Source: Sphingobacterium sp. CZ-UAM (GTDB taxonomy: Bacteria > Bacteroidota > Bacteroidia > Sphingobacteriales > Sphingobacteriaceae). Taken from it: DNA of 64,000 nucleotides. Under the pieces are notes generated by a model, which ran no database searches, was not told the origin of the DNA, and saw nothing but the letters and a program-made list of their open reading frames with translations. Shown piece after piece: positions 27,000-36,200 of this stretch; position 1 is the first letter of the stretch, and every line of letters starts with the position of its first letter. The position numbers and the translations under genes are program-made. Where the stretch lies: NCBI RefSeq assembly GCF_002000245.1, contig NZ_MTCM01000003.1, positions 372,001 to 436,000 of the forward strand, read 5' to 3'.

Positions 27000-27007
27000 C
27001 AAAAATA
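27000..27007 (-). promoter_or_regulatory. -7 box (TATTTTTG) of dcd
   Basis: A TAnnTTTG match on the minus strand, 43 nt before the dcd ATG; a TTTG lies only 11 nt further up, too close to be a standard -33 element. Confidence 0.35.
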
Positions 27008-27112
27008 CGGTTCTCACACAAATTTTTACGCTATTTTTTTATTAAAAAAACAAACCCATCAATTTTTCAGATTGCTCAACATCGAGTGTACAATAATTTG
27101 CGATTTGTTTTT

Positions 27113-27120
27113 TAAATTTG
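27113..27120 (+). promoter_or_regulatory. -7 box (TAAATTTG) of the phosphopantetheinyl transferase gene
   Basis: A TAnnTTTG match ending 3 nt before the ATG at 27124. If used, transcription starts at about the A of the ATG, giving a leaderless mRNA. No standard-spaced -33 TTTG. Confidence 0.45.
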
Positions 27121-27123
27121 GGT

Positions 27124-27765
27124 ATGAGTCTAGTGTATTTACGTGAAATAGATAGCCAAACCAAATTTGCCATTTGGCGGATTGAGGAATCGGACGAGGA
27201 TTTATTGTCCAAACTTCAGTTGGATGAGCGTGAGAAGGCCAAATTAAGCTCATTTAACAAGGGTAAGCGACGCTTGCATTGGCTGGCTACACGTGTGTTG
27301 TTGCGGACGTTATTGAATACTTCGCGTTATATTGACTGTCCTTCCGATCCTAATGGTAAGCCTTATCTTGCCAATTTCCCGCAGAAGATATCACTTTCAC
27401 ACTCTTTTGACTATGCCGCAGCAATGATAAGTACGGAAGGGGAAGTAGGTATAGATATGGAAATCATCAAGACGAAAGTTGAACGTATCGAACATAAGTT
27501 TCTCAAACCCGTTGAACTTGCTTTTATTACGCAGAGCGATACGCGATATGAGCAGTTATATGCCTGCTGGTGCGCAAAAGAAGCAATCTATAAACTTCAG
27601 GGAAATTCAGGGGTTTCTTTCTTAAACAACATGACCATACAACCTTTCGAATACCAAAAACAAGGTGTCTTAAAACTTGAGCTCGACAGCCACCTCGATC
27701 GGCATACTTTTGAGGTACATTATGAAAAATTCAATGAATATATGCTTGCATATGCTGTTGGCTAA
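27124..27765 (+). CDS. 4'-phosphopantetheinyl transferase (Sfp-type)
   Basis: A 213-residue transferase that moves 4'-phosphopantetheine from CoA to a serine of a carrier protein. Motifs in order: NGKPYL (78-82), ISLSHSFDYAAAMIS (P2 His), VGIDMEII (magnesium ligands D111 and E113) and WCAKEAIYKLQG (149-160, K152 and E153). The size suits the Sfp/HetI group rather than the 120-residue AcpS. The target (fatty acid ACP or a secondary-metabolite synthase) is not shown by the neighbourhood. Confidence 0.88.
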   Translation: MSLVYLREIDSQTKFAIWRIEESDEDLLSKLQLDEREKAKLSSFNKGKRRLHWLATRVLLRTLLNTSRYIDCPSDPNGKPYLANFPQKISLSHSFDYAAAMISTEGEVGIDMEIIKTKVERIEHKFLKPVELAFITQSDTRYEQLYACWCAKEAIYKLQGNSGVSFLNNMTIQPFEYQKQGVLKLELDSHLDRHTFEVHYEKFNEYMLAYAVG

Positions 27766-27827
27766 GGTCACTTAAAAAAATAATTTTTCTCAATTTCAGC
27801 GAATTAGCGACATAAGCGCAGTTTTTT

Positions 27828-27858
27828 TTTGTGCTTATTGAAAAAGCTTCTATATTTG
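27828..27858 (+). promoter_or_regulatory. Promoter of the tRNA-Glu gene
   Basis: TTTG (27828-27831), exactly 19 nt, then TATATTTG (27851-27858): a complete match to the Bacteroidota -33/-7 consensus, 18 nt before the tRNA 5' end. Confidence 0.85.
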
Positions 27859-27876
27859 CAGCATCACAAAGGAAAT

Positions 27877-27948
27877 GGCCCGTTCGTCTAGGGGTTAGGA
27901 CGCAAGATTTTCATTCTTGAAACAGGGGTTCGATTCCCCTACGGGCTA
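27877..27948 (+). tRNA. tRNA-Glu (anticodon TTC)
   Basis: A 72-nt cloverleaf. The acceptor stem GGCCCGT pairs with ACGGGCT (one G-T pair), discriminator A. The D-arm contains TCTAGGGGTTAGGAC. The anticodon stem CAAGA/TCTTG encloses loop TTTTCAT with anticodon TTC, and the T-arm is AGGGGTTCGATTCCCCT. CCA is not encoded. Confidence 0.96.
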
Positions 27949-27959
27949 CTTAAAAAAAC

Positions 27960-27999
27960 AAAAAATCCTGCAAATCAAAATTGCGGGATTTTTTGTTTT
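27960..27999 (+). terminator. Terminator after tRNA-Glu
   Basis: A 14-bp stem (one T-G pair) of A6-TCCTGCAA with TTGCGGGA-T6 around a 7-nt loop, followed by GTTTT. Confidence 0.85.
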
Positions 28000-28156
28000 A
28001 ACTTCTACAGTGTCTCATTTTTCTATTCTCGCCTCCACTTTTAAACAAGACGCATAAAAATCAATAAGGACTCAGGAACCATTTATTCAATGTAACCATA
28101 CGATATTGATTAACCAATAGAGGTTATTGCTCAGCATATTCTTTCTAAAAGAAATA

Positions 28157-28188
28157 GGGCTGTTCGAAAAAAATCGAACAACCCTACA
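28157..28188 (-). terminator. Terminator of the SusC/SusD operon
   Basis: On the minus strand TAGGGTTGTTCGA pairs with TCGAACAGCCCTA (13 bp, one U-G pair) and is followed by TTTCTTTT. It lies 41 nt after the stop of the DUF1735 gene, closing the PUL transcript. Nothing else is seen between here and the tRNA terminator. Confidence 0.8.
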
Positions 28189-28228
28189 ATAATCTACCTA
28201 TTGATAATACGATAAATATCAGATATCG

Positions 28229-29578
28229 CTACAAACCTTTTACATATACTTCAGCAATAGCGGATGAAGGTGGACGGTTACTCTCGGTAACAATACATTT
28301 CAAATAACGAGCTTTCGTCGTCGGAATATTGGTCATAAGTGTATGTTTTGGATTATTTGTACCAAAGTCAACTTTACCAACTGGAATATAGGTCTTATTA
28401 TCGGTGCTGACCTCAAATAATACCGTTTTCAGATCGTTGTTTGCTCTTCTTATAAGCTCAATTGCCATCATTTCGTGTTCTTTACCCAGGTCGATGATTA
28501 AGAAATGTGGTAGTGGCGGTTCTCCCCCCATCCAAATGTTATGCCAGTAGGTATCCACGTTGCCATCCAGAATATTTTCTTTTTCACCCCCGCCGATCCA
28601 TTCCGAAGAAGCCTGAATAACCTTCCACCCTGTACGGGCAATATCTGGTGGTTGAAATGAAACAGGAACCAGTATCGTCGATGCCTCTGGATTAATACTA
28701 TTTTTTGAAACAGATTTGATCCGCAAAGGCAATGCATATTCGCCAAATAAGTTTGTGGTTCCACTAACAAGTCCTTTCCTGATAATCGTAAATTCGAAGC
28801 TTCCCTTATTTTTCTTGGCTTCAATTTTATAGGGCATCTGTGATAACTGATAGGCTGTCTTTGGGAGCAATTTCAATCGTTTTTCCTTTTCTTCCTCCTT
28901 TATCGTGGCATTATAAGCCTCTAAAGCTGCTGGATATTCCTCGATTTCATAATCGAGATCCCATCGATTGGGATAATTTGTTGTAACCACCGCTTCCCCT
29001 TTTACCTGTTCCGCACCTGTCGGTGTCAATTTGACCAGATCAAGTTGTAGCCCCGGCGAGATAAACTCCAAAAAGGGATCCTTAACAATAGGTATGAGCA
29101 AAACTGCCCCCATCTCCGGTTTAAGTGATTTTAACAAATCTCCCTCCGACGCAATGCGGCAGGGAAGCGCATATTGTTCTTTATATTTTCCCTGTAAGGC
29201 CTTTATCTTGTGACTGTCGAAGACAAAATGTACATCTCGTTGTGTATCTTTTTCTCCAAATACCAAAGCAGAATTGCCTATTGTATAACAATCCATAGGA
29301 AGCAGCTTATAATTCGTCCCCTCCTTTGCATTGTAATCTGCCAGATAAGCTTCGTCAATCTGAAAATTTACTGTTGTAGCTTTCTGTCCAATACCCGCCT
29401 TAATTATTGTCACATTGTAATCAAATTTCCCCCAATCAAATACGGTTATCTTATTCTCTTTATAGTCGCGGATATATATGGTATCGTCTACCATATTATT
29501 CATCCGGTCATCCTTCTGACACCCATTCATTAGAAGTAGTGCAAATAGAAAAACACAATAGAATATATAATTTCTCAT
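28229..29578 (-). CDS. Surface lipoprotein: DUF1735 repeats plus F5/8 type C (discoidin) domain
   Basis: A 449-residue lipoprotein (start ATG 29576-29578) with signal peptidase II site LLLMNGC at Cys20. Two DUF1735-like (BT_3987 N-terminal type) beta domains occupy about residues 45-170 and 175-315; the markers are YLADYNAKEGTNYKLLP in the first and YNATIKEEEKEKRLKLLP in the second. A C-terminal F5/8C carbohydrate-binding-like domain (about 325-448) follows, with ILDGNVDTYWHN. It sits where SusE/SusF-type surface glycan-binding proteins are encoded, 22 nt after susD, and likely binds the glycan at the outer membrane. Confidence 0.82.
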   Translation of the reverse strand: MRNYIFYCVFLFALLLMNGCQKDDRMNNMVDDTIYIRDYKENKITVFDWGKFDYNVTIIKAGIGQKATTVNFQIDEAYLADYNAKEGTNYKLLPMDCYTIGNSALVFGEKDTQRDVHFVFDSHKIKALQGKYKEQYALPCRIASEGDLLKSLKPEMGAVLLIPIVKDPFLEFISPGLQLDLVKLTPTGAEQVKGEAVVTTNYPNRWDLDYEIEEYPAALEAYNATIKEEEKEKRLKLLPKTAYQLSQMPYKIEAKKNKGSFEFTIIRKGLVSGTTNLFGEYALPLRIKSVSKNSINPEASTILVPVSFQPPDIARTGWKVIQASSEWIGGGEKENILDGNVDTYWHNIWMGGEPPLPHFLIIDLGKEHEMMAIELIRRANNDLKTVLFEVSTDNKTYIPVGKVDFGTNNPKHTLMTNIPTTKARYLKCIVTESNRPPSSAIAEVYVKGL

Positions 29579-29600
29579 CACCTTCAGTTTTAATAAATAA

Positions 29601-31439
29601 CTACCATCCATAATTTTGTGTAATATGAATCATTTCACTCAGCTGCTTTTGTTGTATCGGGAAGAAATAATGCTTAGGCTGGAACGACCGTTTGCCAGGA
29701 AATACATCCTTCGTCCTTTCCCATGAAGATTCATAGTTTGTTGCAGCTACATTACGTGTATAGTAAGGTTCATTCATTTCCTGCTCCGCTGTCATCCAAG
29801 TCCTTAAGTCTAAGTAGCGATGTCCCTCAAATGCGAGCTCCACCATACGTTCTTTCCGAAGAAGTGTTCTGAGCATTTCTTTATCGCCCAATACTTCGGG
29901 GTAGGCTACCTCTAAATTATTTAAGCCACTACGTTGACGAACGAGATTGACATATTTTAAGGCCTCGGCTTCATTCCGATTTGGCTTTTCATTACATGCC
30001 TCTGCATAGTTGAGGTATATCTCTGCAAGCCGATAATAAGGCCAAGCAAATTGTCCCCAATTTCCAGCTTCAATGTCATTGGTCGGGTCGCTCATTCTCC
30101 GCCAGAGGTAGCCCGACTTTACGCAGTCTCCTGTTTTTGTATAAGATGAAGTACCGCCTTCAAAAAATGTTACCTGTCTAGGCTGAGGCTTCGGGTTTGT
30201 CCAATACATACCACTGGCTAGAATGGATGCATAGAATCTTGCATCCCGTCCAACACAGCTATTATGAGCTTTAAATGCAGCAAAATTATCCAAAGGATGA
30301 ACATAATTGTCCGTGAAGCCAGCCTCTTTGTACCCTGATTTTTCATCAATAACCGGTTGTCCATTGGCCCCATACCCTATAACCGGATAACGTCCTGAAC
30401 TCGCCATTGGATATGCATCAACCAGCTTAAGTGAAGGAGCATACCCTCCGTAACCTATAGTCACCACTTTTGGAGGAGCCGTGCGTACATTATAATTAAA
30501 TCCATCATCTGACCAACGTCCCCATATTACTTCAGAGTTCCATTTATCAAAATAAATCCCCATATACGATTTTATTGCGTGACGAAATGGATCTTTTTCT
30601 TTGGTATCCACATATAAGGAATAAAGATTCAAATCAATGACATCCTTAGCTGCTTTTGCCGCGAGTTCCCATTTATTAGCGTCCGCTATCTGGGGGAAAA
30701 GAAATTCGCTGTCTTTATTTTTCAAGCCAACATATAGCTTTGCGCCATTAAATAAAGGTCGAGCCATGTACAATAAAAGTTCTGCCTTCGCCGCCATTAC
30801 AGCGCCTTTGGTTATACGACCATACCATGCCTGATCTGTAATTTCCAGTGGTAATACAGCCGTTGCCTTGTCAAATTCGGAGAGAATAAAATCTACATTG
30901 GCCTGTAACGGCATGCGATCTACAGTCTTTGGATCAATTTTATCATCTGCAGCGCGATCTCCCCAGACAAATACAGGACCATATCGTCTAAGCAATAAAT
31001 AATAAAAGTATGCTCTTAGAAAACGAGCCTCCGCTTTCATTGTGCTTTTTACAGATTCGCTCAATTCTACATTTTTATCAACATTATTGATAAAAACAGT
31101 CGCCTGGTTGATCCCTTTATAGTTATGTTCCCAGGTTGCATAATCAGTTGTTGTTACACCCCAAGTGCCATTAGCAAAATTAAGCCAGGGTACCCATGAG
31201 ACCCACGAGAATAGCGCTTCATCACTAAGCGGAACATTTCCACCTTCACTATAGAACATATCATGTTCTAGGGGCAGATAGCCATATACCTGAGCAAGGT
31301 ACTGTTCAGTCGTCTTACGTTTGTTAAAGACTTCGTCGAGTGTCATTTGATTTTCCAAATCAACATCAAGGTATTTGCTGCAGGCACTGAAAAACACTGA
31401 TAGCAAAAGGCAAGACAGGAAGTATAAATATTTTTTCAT
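29601..31439 (-). CDS. SusD/RagB family nutrient-binding outer membrane lipoprotein
   Basis: A 612-residue SusD homologue with lipoprotein signal peptide ending FFSAC (Cys20) and the SusD opening CSKYLDVDLENQMTLDEVF. TPR-like helices (ARFLRAYFYYLLLRRYGPV) and the C-terminal family run ALKYVNLVRQRSGL, then KERMVELAFEGHRYLDLRTW, are also present. SusD caps the SusC barrel and hands over the oligosaccharide. It starts 11 nt after susC, as is normal for the pair. Confidence 0.95.
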   Translation of the reverse strand: MKKYLYFLSCLLLSVFFSACSKYLDVDLENQMTLDEVFNKRKTTEQYLAQVYGYLPLEHDMFYSEGGNVPLSDEALFSWVSWVPWLNFANGTWGVTTTDYATWEHNYKGINQATVFINNVDKNVELSESVKSTMKAEARFLRAYFYYLLLRRYGPVFVWGDRAADDKIDPKTVDRMPLQANVDFILSEFDKATAVLPLEITDQAWYGRITKGAVMAAKAELLLYMARPLFNGAKLYVGLKNKDSEFLFPQIADANKWELAAKAAKDVIDLNLYSLYVDTKEKDPFRHAIKSYMGIYFDKWNSEVIWGRWSDDGFNYNVRTAPPKVVTIGYGGYAPSLKLVDAYPMASSGRYPVIGYGANGQPVIDEKSGYKEAGFTDNYVHPLDNFAAFKAHNSCVGRDARFYASILASGMYWTNPKPQPRQVTFFEGGTSSYTKTGDCVKSGYLWRRMSDPTNDIEAGNWGQFAWPYYRLAEIYLNYAEACNEKPNRNEAEALKYVNLVRQRSGLNNLEVAYPEVLGDKEMLRTLLRKERMVELAFEGHRYLDLRTWMTAEQEMNEPYYTRNVAATNYESSWERTKDVFPGKRSFQPKHYFFPIQQKQLSEMIHITQNYGW

Positions 31440-31450
31440 CGTTTCTTTTA

Positions 31451-34400
31451 TTAAAGTGTTACACTTAAACCAATATTAAATACACGCATTTGAGGGTAAC
31501 TACTTCCAGAAACCGTTTCCAGTTCGGGATCCCACATCTTGAACTTACTGAATGTAAACACATTCACTCCCTGCGCATAGAGTCGTACAACTGACATTTT
31601 CCATTTTTGAGTCCATTGTCTAGGCAGAGTATATCCAAATTCTAAATTCTTTAAGCGCATAAAGCTCATATTCCGTTGCCATAAAGTAGATGGTCTTGAG
31701 TTATTTGCAATATTAAATGACAATCGCGGATAAGCTGCATTTGGATTTGGATTATCGGCACTCCAGCGGTTATCTGCCACATCAGCATAAATTTGTCCAT
31801 ATCCCCAAATATTTCCTGTTTGTCCGTATAAAGGACCTCCAGCTATAATTCGAGTTATTTGACCCACACCATGAAAGAAAGCAGCGAGGTCAAAGCCTCT
31901 CCAGGAGACACTTGCCCCAAACCCATAATTCAATTGTGGCATTTCAGTGTCACCGATTGCTACCATATCTTCATCTGTGATTTCTCCATCACCATTGATA
32001 TCTCTATATTTCACATCACCGGGGCGTATAACGTCACCATACCGCTGAATTGGACTATGTGCAATTTCCTCTTCGGATTCAAAAAGCCCCAAAGCAATCA
32101 GGCCTCGCTGCTGTCCCCAACGTTGCCCTACCTCCGATAAATATGGCCATCTTGGAGTAGGTTTGTCGTCGAATAGTTTTTTATTTCTGTTATACGTAAT
32201 ATTACCCCTAGCCTGTATACCCAGTTCTCCTTGTTGATGATTAAATTCAAAAGAGCCTTCAATACCTTTATTTTCCATTTGACCGATATTGACATAAGGT
32301 TTTACATTAATACCTACAATCGAAGGGACGCTTTCCTGAACGATATAAATCCCGTCTCTTTTCTCCGCAAAATAATCCGCCTGAATCGTCAGTTTGTTGA
32401 ATAGTCCTAATTCCAGACCAATATTTCGTTTTAAAGCGCTTTCCCAAGCTACAAGCGGATTCCCTGGATAACCCGTAGCGATCCCCTGAATCCAGTTTTT
32501 CCCGCCAATACCAAAAGAATAAGCTCCTTCCAACTTCATCTCGGAATTGTAAGCAAATCGACGGCTTCCCCCAATCTTATCACTACCGATCCGACCGATA
32601 GATCCCCGTAACTTCATAAAATTGACAACAGGTAATAAGGGCTGAAAGAAATTTTCATTACTCAGAATATAACCTAAAGCCAAGGAAGGGAAAAAACCAA
32701 AACGTTTCTTTGGAGCAAAATTTTCGGAACCATTATAACCAAAGTTGCCCTCAATAAAATAAAGATCCTGATAGGAATAGGTCAGACGAGAGGCAATACC
32801 TGTATTCCGATAAGGGAAAGCGGCGATGTAATCATTACTAGGAAAGTTATTCGTCCGTTCGCGCATAGAAAAAAGAAATAGTCCGCCTACTCTATGCTTT
32901 CCACCATATAACTGATCATACATTAGCGAACTTTCGAAGTTGGTCGCTCTTTCACCCGAATGCCAATCTGCCAAACTTAAATAATCACTGCCATTGCCAT
33001 TATCCTTTAAAATCAGGTTCCCCTCACTGTCTCTGGGATTGGCCTTATCAACATAATAGGTTGTCGGGCTCTTCCTTTTATCCAATGTAGAAGAATTTTT
33101 AGCGTCCCATGAAAATTTAACATTCGCTTTTAGTCCAGGTGTTATCAATTCAGAAAAGTCCTGTGTTACCCCGATCAAGGATTGCGCGTTATTCCAAAAG
33201 TCTTTTGAAAAGCCCGTTGTATTAAGGGCATAATATGGATTATTCCCGCCTTGAGGCTGAGCATAAGCACCATTAGAAAATTGGATTGGAGTCGCTACTG
33301 GCGTTGTGTGTAATACCATCTCGTACATTCGCCAAAGGTCTACCCCCAGTCTATTTTTTGTTTCGTACTGGTTTGAAAGATTTAAATTTACCTCTGTGGA
33401 ACGAGAAAGTCTAATATCTACATTTGAACGAAAATTGATCCGATCAAAGTTTACCGAAGGATCATAGTTTGATGTCCTCCTAGGCTGAAAGATACCATTT
33501 TCCTTCATATAAGAGCCCGACACATAATATTTAATGAAATCACCACCTCCAGTAACATTTACATTCAATCGTTCGTTGGAAGTCCTTTTCTTGAATATCT
33601 CTTGCATCCAATCCACATTAGGATAGACATCTGGATCCACTTTGTTCACATACTTGTCAATTTCCTCCTGAGAAAGTTGAATTTTGCCCGAAGCTTCGTA
33701 GTTGATATCATTATAATAATCCAGCCACTGTGCAGCATTGGCTAATTTAGGTAAAACTCCAGGCTGCAATATACCTCGTTCGATACGTGCATTGATAAGT
33801 GGTTTATCGCTCTTCTTACCTCTCTTTGTTGTAATAAGTACGATTCCATTTGCCCCCCGCACCCCATAAACGGCCGTTGCTGTTGCATCTTTTAGAATGG
33901 AAAAGGACTCCACATCTTCGGGATCCACAAGGTCCATGGGCCGTTCGATACCATCTACTAAGATCAATGGGCCAGTGCTTTCGCCGAAGCTCGCTACTCC
34001 CCGAATCCAGAAAGATGTACCTGATCCGGGTTCTCCAGAACCCTGTACAGTGACCACCCCAGCCATCTGTCCGGCTAAAGCACTACTGATTTTTGCGACT
34101 GGGGTCTTCAATTGCTTTGGCGAGACCGAGGATATTGCGCCTATTACACTGAGTTTTCGTTGTTTTCCATAAGCGACAACTACCGCCTCCTCCAAATCAC
34201 TTACCGCCGTCACTAAGGTAATGTCGATTTGGTTGGAACTACCTATTGTATGTTCAATTGACTGGTAGCCCACCAAGGAAAATATAAGTATTTTGTGCTG
34301 ATCTTCTACCTCTAGGGTATATCGCCCTTGTGCATCGGTTTTTGTAGCTACATTTGTCCCCTTGACCGCAACGGTGACGCTCTCCAATGCATTTCCCTTT

Positions 34401-34831
34401 GCATCTGAAACGACCCCGGTAATCTTTTTTTTCTGTAACCGAGCGACATTTAGTGGCAGGGTAGACGATGATGGTTTTGCAACGATCAAAACCGTATTCA
34501 GATTTAGCTCATAAGTAAGGCTTCTTTCGTTCAAAAACTCGTGCAGGACTTCCTTAAAGTTTCTATTCTTTACTTTAATGGTCACCCGCTTCTGTTTATT
34601 GACTAATTTATTATTGTACAAGAATTCGTACCCCGTTTGTTTTTGAATCTCATCCAGGACATCCACCAAATGTCCGTTTTTTATATCCAAGGTTACTTGT
34701 TGACCAAAACTAGCTGCATGGACATGCACCATGGAGATAATGAGGATTAGTATACATACTTTCATCCTGATAAATGCTTTTACAAAGAATTTCTGTTTAA
34801 AAAAGCAACTTTTGCTATTCCTTTTATACAT
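31451..34831 (-). CDS. SusC/RagA family TonB-dependent transporter with STN domain
   Basis: About 1126 residues from the ATG at 34829-34831. After a signal sequence comes an STN signalling domain (VTLDIKNGHLVDVLDEIQ, about residues 44-115). Next is a carboxypeptidase-regulatory-like domain (ITGVVSDAKGNALESV, about 135-210), the plug (VVVAYGKQRKLSVIGAISSV, SILKDATATAVYGVRGANGIVLITTKRG) and a 22-strand type barrel ending in the aromatic-rich C-terminus (NIGLSVTL). It imports oligosaccharides with SusD using TonB energy. The STN domain normally contacts FecR, encoded just upstream, so ligand binding should switch on the ECF sigma factor. Confidence 0.95.
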   Translation of the reverse strand: MYKRNSKSCFFKQKFFVKAFIRMKVCILILIISMVHVHAASFGQQVTLDIKNGHLVDVLDEIQKQTGYEFLYNNKLVNKQKRVTIKVKNRNFKEVLHEFLNERSLTYELNLNTVLIVAKPSSSTLPLNVARLQKKKITGVVSDAKGNALESVTVAVKGTNVATKTDAQGRYTLEVEDQHKILIFSLVGYQSIEHTIGSSNQIDITLVTAVSDLEEAVVVAYGKQRKLSVIGAISSVSPKQLKTPVAKISSALAGQMAGVVTVQGSGEPGSGTSFWIRGVASFGESTGPLILVDGIERPMDLVDPEDVESFSILKDATATAVYGVRGANGIVLITTKRGKKSDKPLINARIERGILQPGVLPKLANAAQWLDYYNDINYEASGKIQLSQEEIDKYVNKVDPDVYPNVDWMQEIFKKRTSNERLNVNVTGGGDFIKYYVSGSYMKENGIFQPRRTSNYDPSVNFDRINFRSNVDIRLSRSTEVNLNLSNQYETKNRLGVDLWRMYEMVLHTTPVATPIQFSNGAYAQPQGGNNPYYALNTTGFSKDFWNNAQSLIGVTQDFSELITPGLKANVKFSWDAKNSSTLDKRKSPTTYYVDKANPRDSEGNLILKDNGNGSDYLSLADWHSGERATNFESSLMYDQLYGGKHRVGGLFLFSMRERTNNFPSNDYIAAFPYRNTGIASRLTYSYQDLYFIEGNFGYNGSENFAPKKRFGFFPSLALGYILSNENFFQPLLPVVNFMKLRGSIGRIGSDKIGGSRRFAYNSEMKLEGAYSFGIGGKNWIQGIATGYPGNPLVAWESALKRNIGLELGLFNKLTIQADYFAEKRDGIYIVQESVPSIVGINVKPYVNIGQMENKGIEGSFEFNHQQGELGIQARGNITYNRNKKLFDDKPTPRWPYLSEVGQRWGQQRGLIALGLFESEEEIAHSPIQRYGDVIRPGDVKYRDINGDGEITDEDMVAIGDTEMPQLNYGFGASVSWRGFDLAAFFHGVGQITRIIAGGPLYGQTGNIWGYGQIYADVADNRWSADNPNPNAAYPRLSFNIANNSRPSTLWQRNMSFMRLKNLEFGYTLPRQWTQKWKMSVVRLYAQGVNVFTFSKFKMWDPELETVSGSSYPQMRVFNIGLSVTL

Positions 34832-34894
34832 TTGTATAGGTTTGGTGTTAAATGGTTTATAATTCAATTAGGTCTATTTAATTGCTAAGCATCG

Positions 34895-34921
34895 ATCGGG
34901 AGTGTTGCGAGCACTTCCGAT
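34895..34921. other. Hairpin between fecR and susC
   Basis: ATCGGGAGTG and CACTTCCGAT pair over 10 positions (one G-T on the plus strand, one A-C mismatch on the transcribed minus strand) around TTGCGAG. It lies in the 116-nt leader of susC without a T-run and could be an RNA processing site. Confidence 0.4.
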
Positions 34922-34947
34922 TACATTTAGCTTCTCATATCGCATTG

Positions 34948-36117
34948 TCACATAACAAGGACCCTCCCATCCTGAATTTTAAATTTATAATTGGATGTCT
35001 TTTCGAGCTGCTTGAGTAAATCTGAAAGCTTCTTGGTTCTTTTCATCATAGCAGTAAATGTGTCAGTTGAAGTAGATTGTATTTTGATCTCCTTGATATC
35101 ATACCATTCTTTTACTTTTTGAAGCACCGTTTCTATATCATCCTCCGTAAAGCGGAAAAAACCATCACGCCAGGCCAAGATCTCTTTTAGATCAGCCTGC
35201 TTCAACACGATATGCTGCTGTTGCGGATCTGATTCCGCTTGCATACCTGGGGCTAGAATTTTATGGTTGCTGCCCAAGCTCACCTCTACTTTACCTTTAA
35301 TCAAAGTCGTGAGGGTCTTGGTCTTGGTTAAATCGGATGACACATTAAACTGTGTTCCCAGGACTTTAATCCGTGTTTGCTTTGTTTCCACAATAAAGGG
35401 CTTAACAGGGTCATGCGCAACATCAAAATAGGCCTCACCATCTAGGAAAACTATTCTATTGGCTGTCTCAAAATGTAAAGGGTAAGTAAGACTGGATCCG
35501 GAATTCAAATGTACCTTTGTTCCATCAATCAGTTGTAAGGTCAAAGCATTTCCTTTGGGACTATGAAATGTCCGTTTTTCAGAACCACGCCCACTATGTT
35601 TCAGCTGATATAACAATGTTCCATCGTTGTCCCTGATAATAGTCAAATTGCCTTTTTCCAATGATTCGGGATTATCGGCGGAAATCGAGTATTGTTCACC
35701 TGTAGACAGAGTAACTATGGGTGCACTCCCATCAGGAAGAGCGATCTCATTCGTTAAAACCTTTTTGGGATGTGTAAGCGGCGCCGATTCACGCTTTACA
35801 AAGTATACAATTGAAAAACAAAAAATAACAACAGCAGCGGCTAAACTACCCCACTTGACATAGTTTGTTCTATCTCTTCCACTGTATGCTGATTCTTCTT
35901 TGCCTTCTTTAATACGATGGGAAAGCTGTTCAGCTACCCTGTCCTTGTTAAATAGTTCTGAACGAACGGGGATCTTCTCTTCCAAGCTTTCAAACAGAGA
36001 TGAAAACTGGGATTCATCCAGACCATCTAATTTATCTAACATCTCTTTTAACTCAGTCCGCGAGATTGTATTTCGGAAATAATTGGTCAGCAAATAGCGT
36101 AGTCTTTCTTCTTGCAT
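34948..36117 (-). CDS. FecR family anti-sigma factor
   Basis: A 389-residue protein (ATG 36115-36117). The N-terminal ~85 residues are cytoplasmic and should hold the sigma factor. One membrane helix follows (WGSLAAAVVIFCFSIVYFV, about 87-107), then the periplasmic FecR domain (about 185-280; LTYPLHFETANRIVFLDGEAYFDVAHD, FIVETKQTRIKVLGTQFNV). A C-terminal DUF4974-like domain ends the protein (about 315-388, FRFTEDDIETVLQKVKEWYDI). It relays the signal from the SusC STN domain to the ECF sigma factor encoded 83 nt upstream. Confidence 0.93.
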   Translation of the reverse strand: MQEERLRYLLTNYFRNTISRTELKEMLDKLDGLDESQFSSLFESLEEKIPVRSELFNKDRVAEQLSHRIKEGKEESAYSGRDRTNYVKWGSLAAAVVIFCFSIVYFVKRESAPLTHPKKVLTNEIALPDGSAPIVTLSTGEQYSISADNPESLEKGNLTIIRDNDGTLLYQLKHSGRGSEKRTFHSPKGNALTLQLIDGTKVHLNSGSSLTYPLHFETANRIVFLDGEAYFDVAHDPVKPFIVETKQTRIKVLGTQFNVSSDLTKTKTLTTLIKGKVEVSLGSNHKILAPGMQAESDPQQQHIVLKQADLKEILAWRDGFFRFTEDDIETVLQKVKEWYDIKEIKIQSTSTDTFTAMMKRTKKLSDLLKQLEKTSNYKFKIQDGRVLVM

Positions 36118-36200
36118 GGTCAAATTGGTTCGTACTTTCTAAGTTTATTTTAGGCAGTACACCACAAAATCAAAAAAGGACTACATGAAATATTCTTTTT

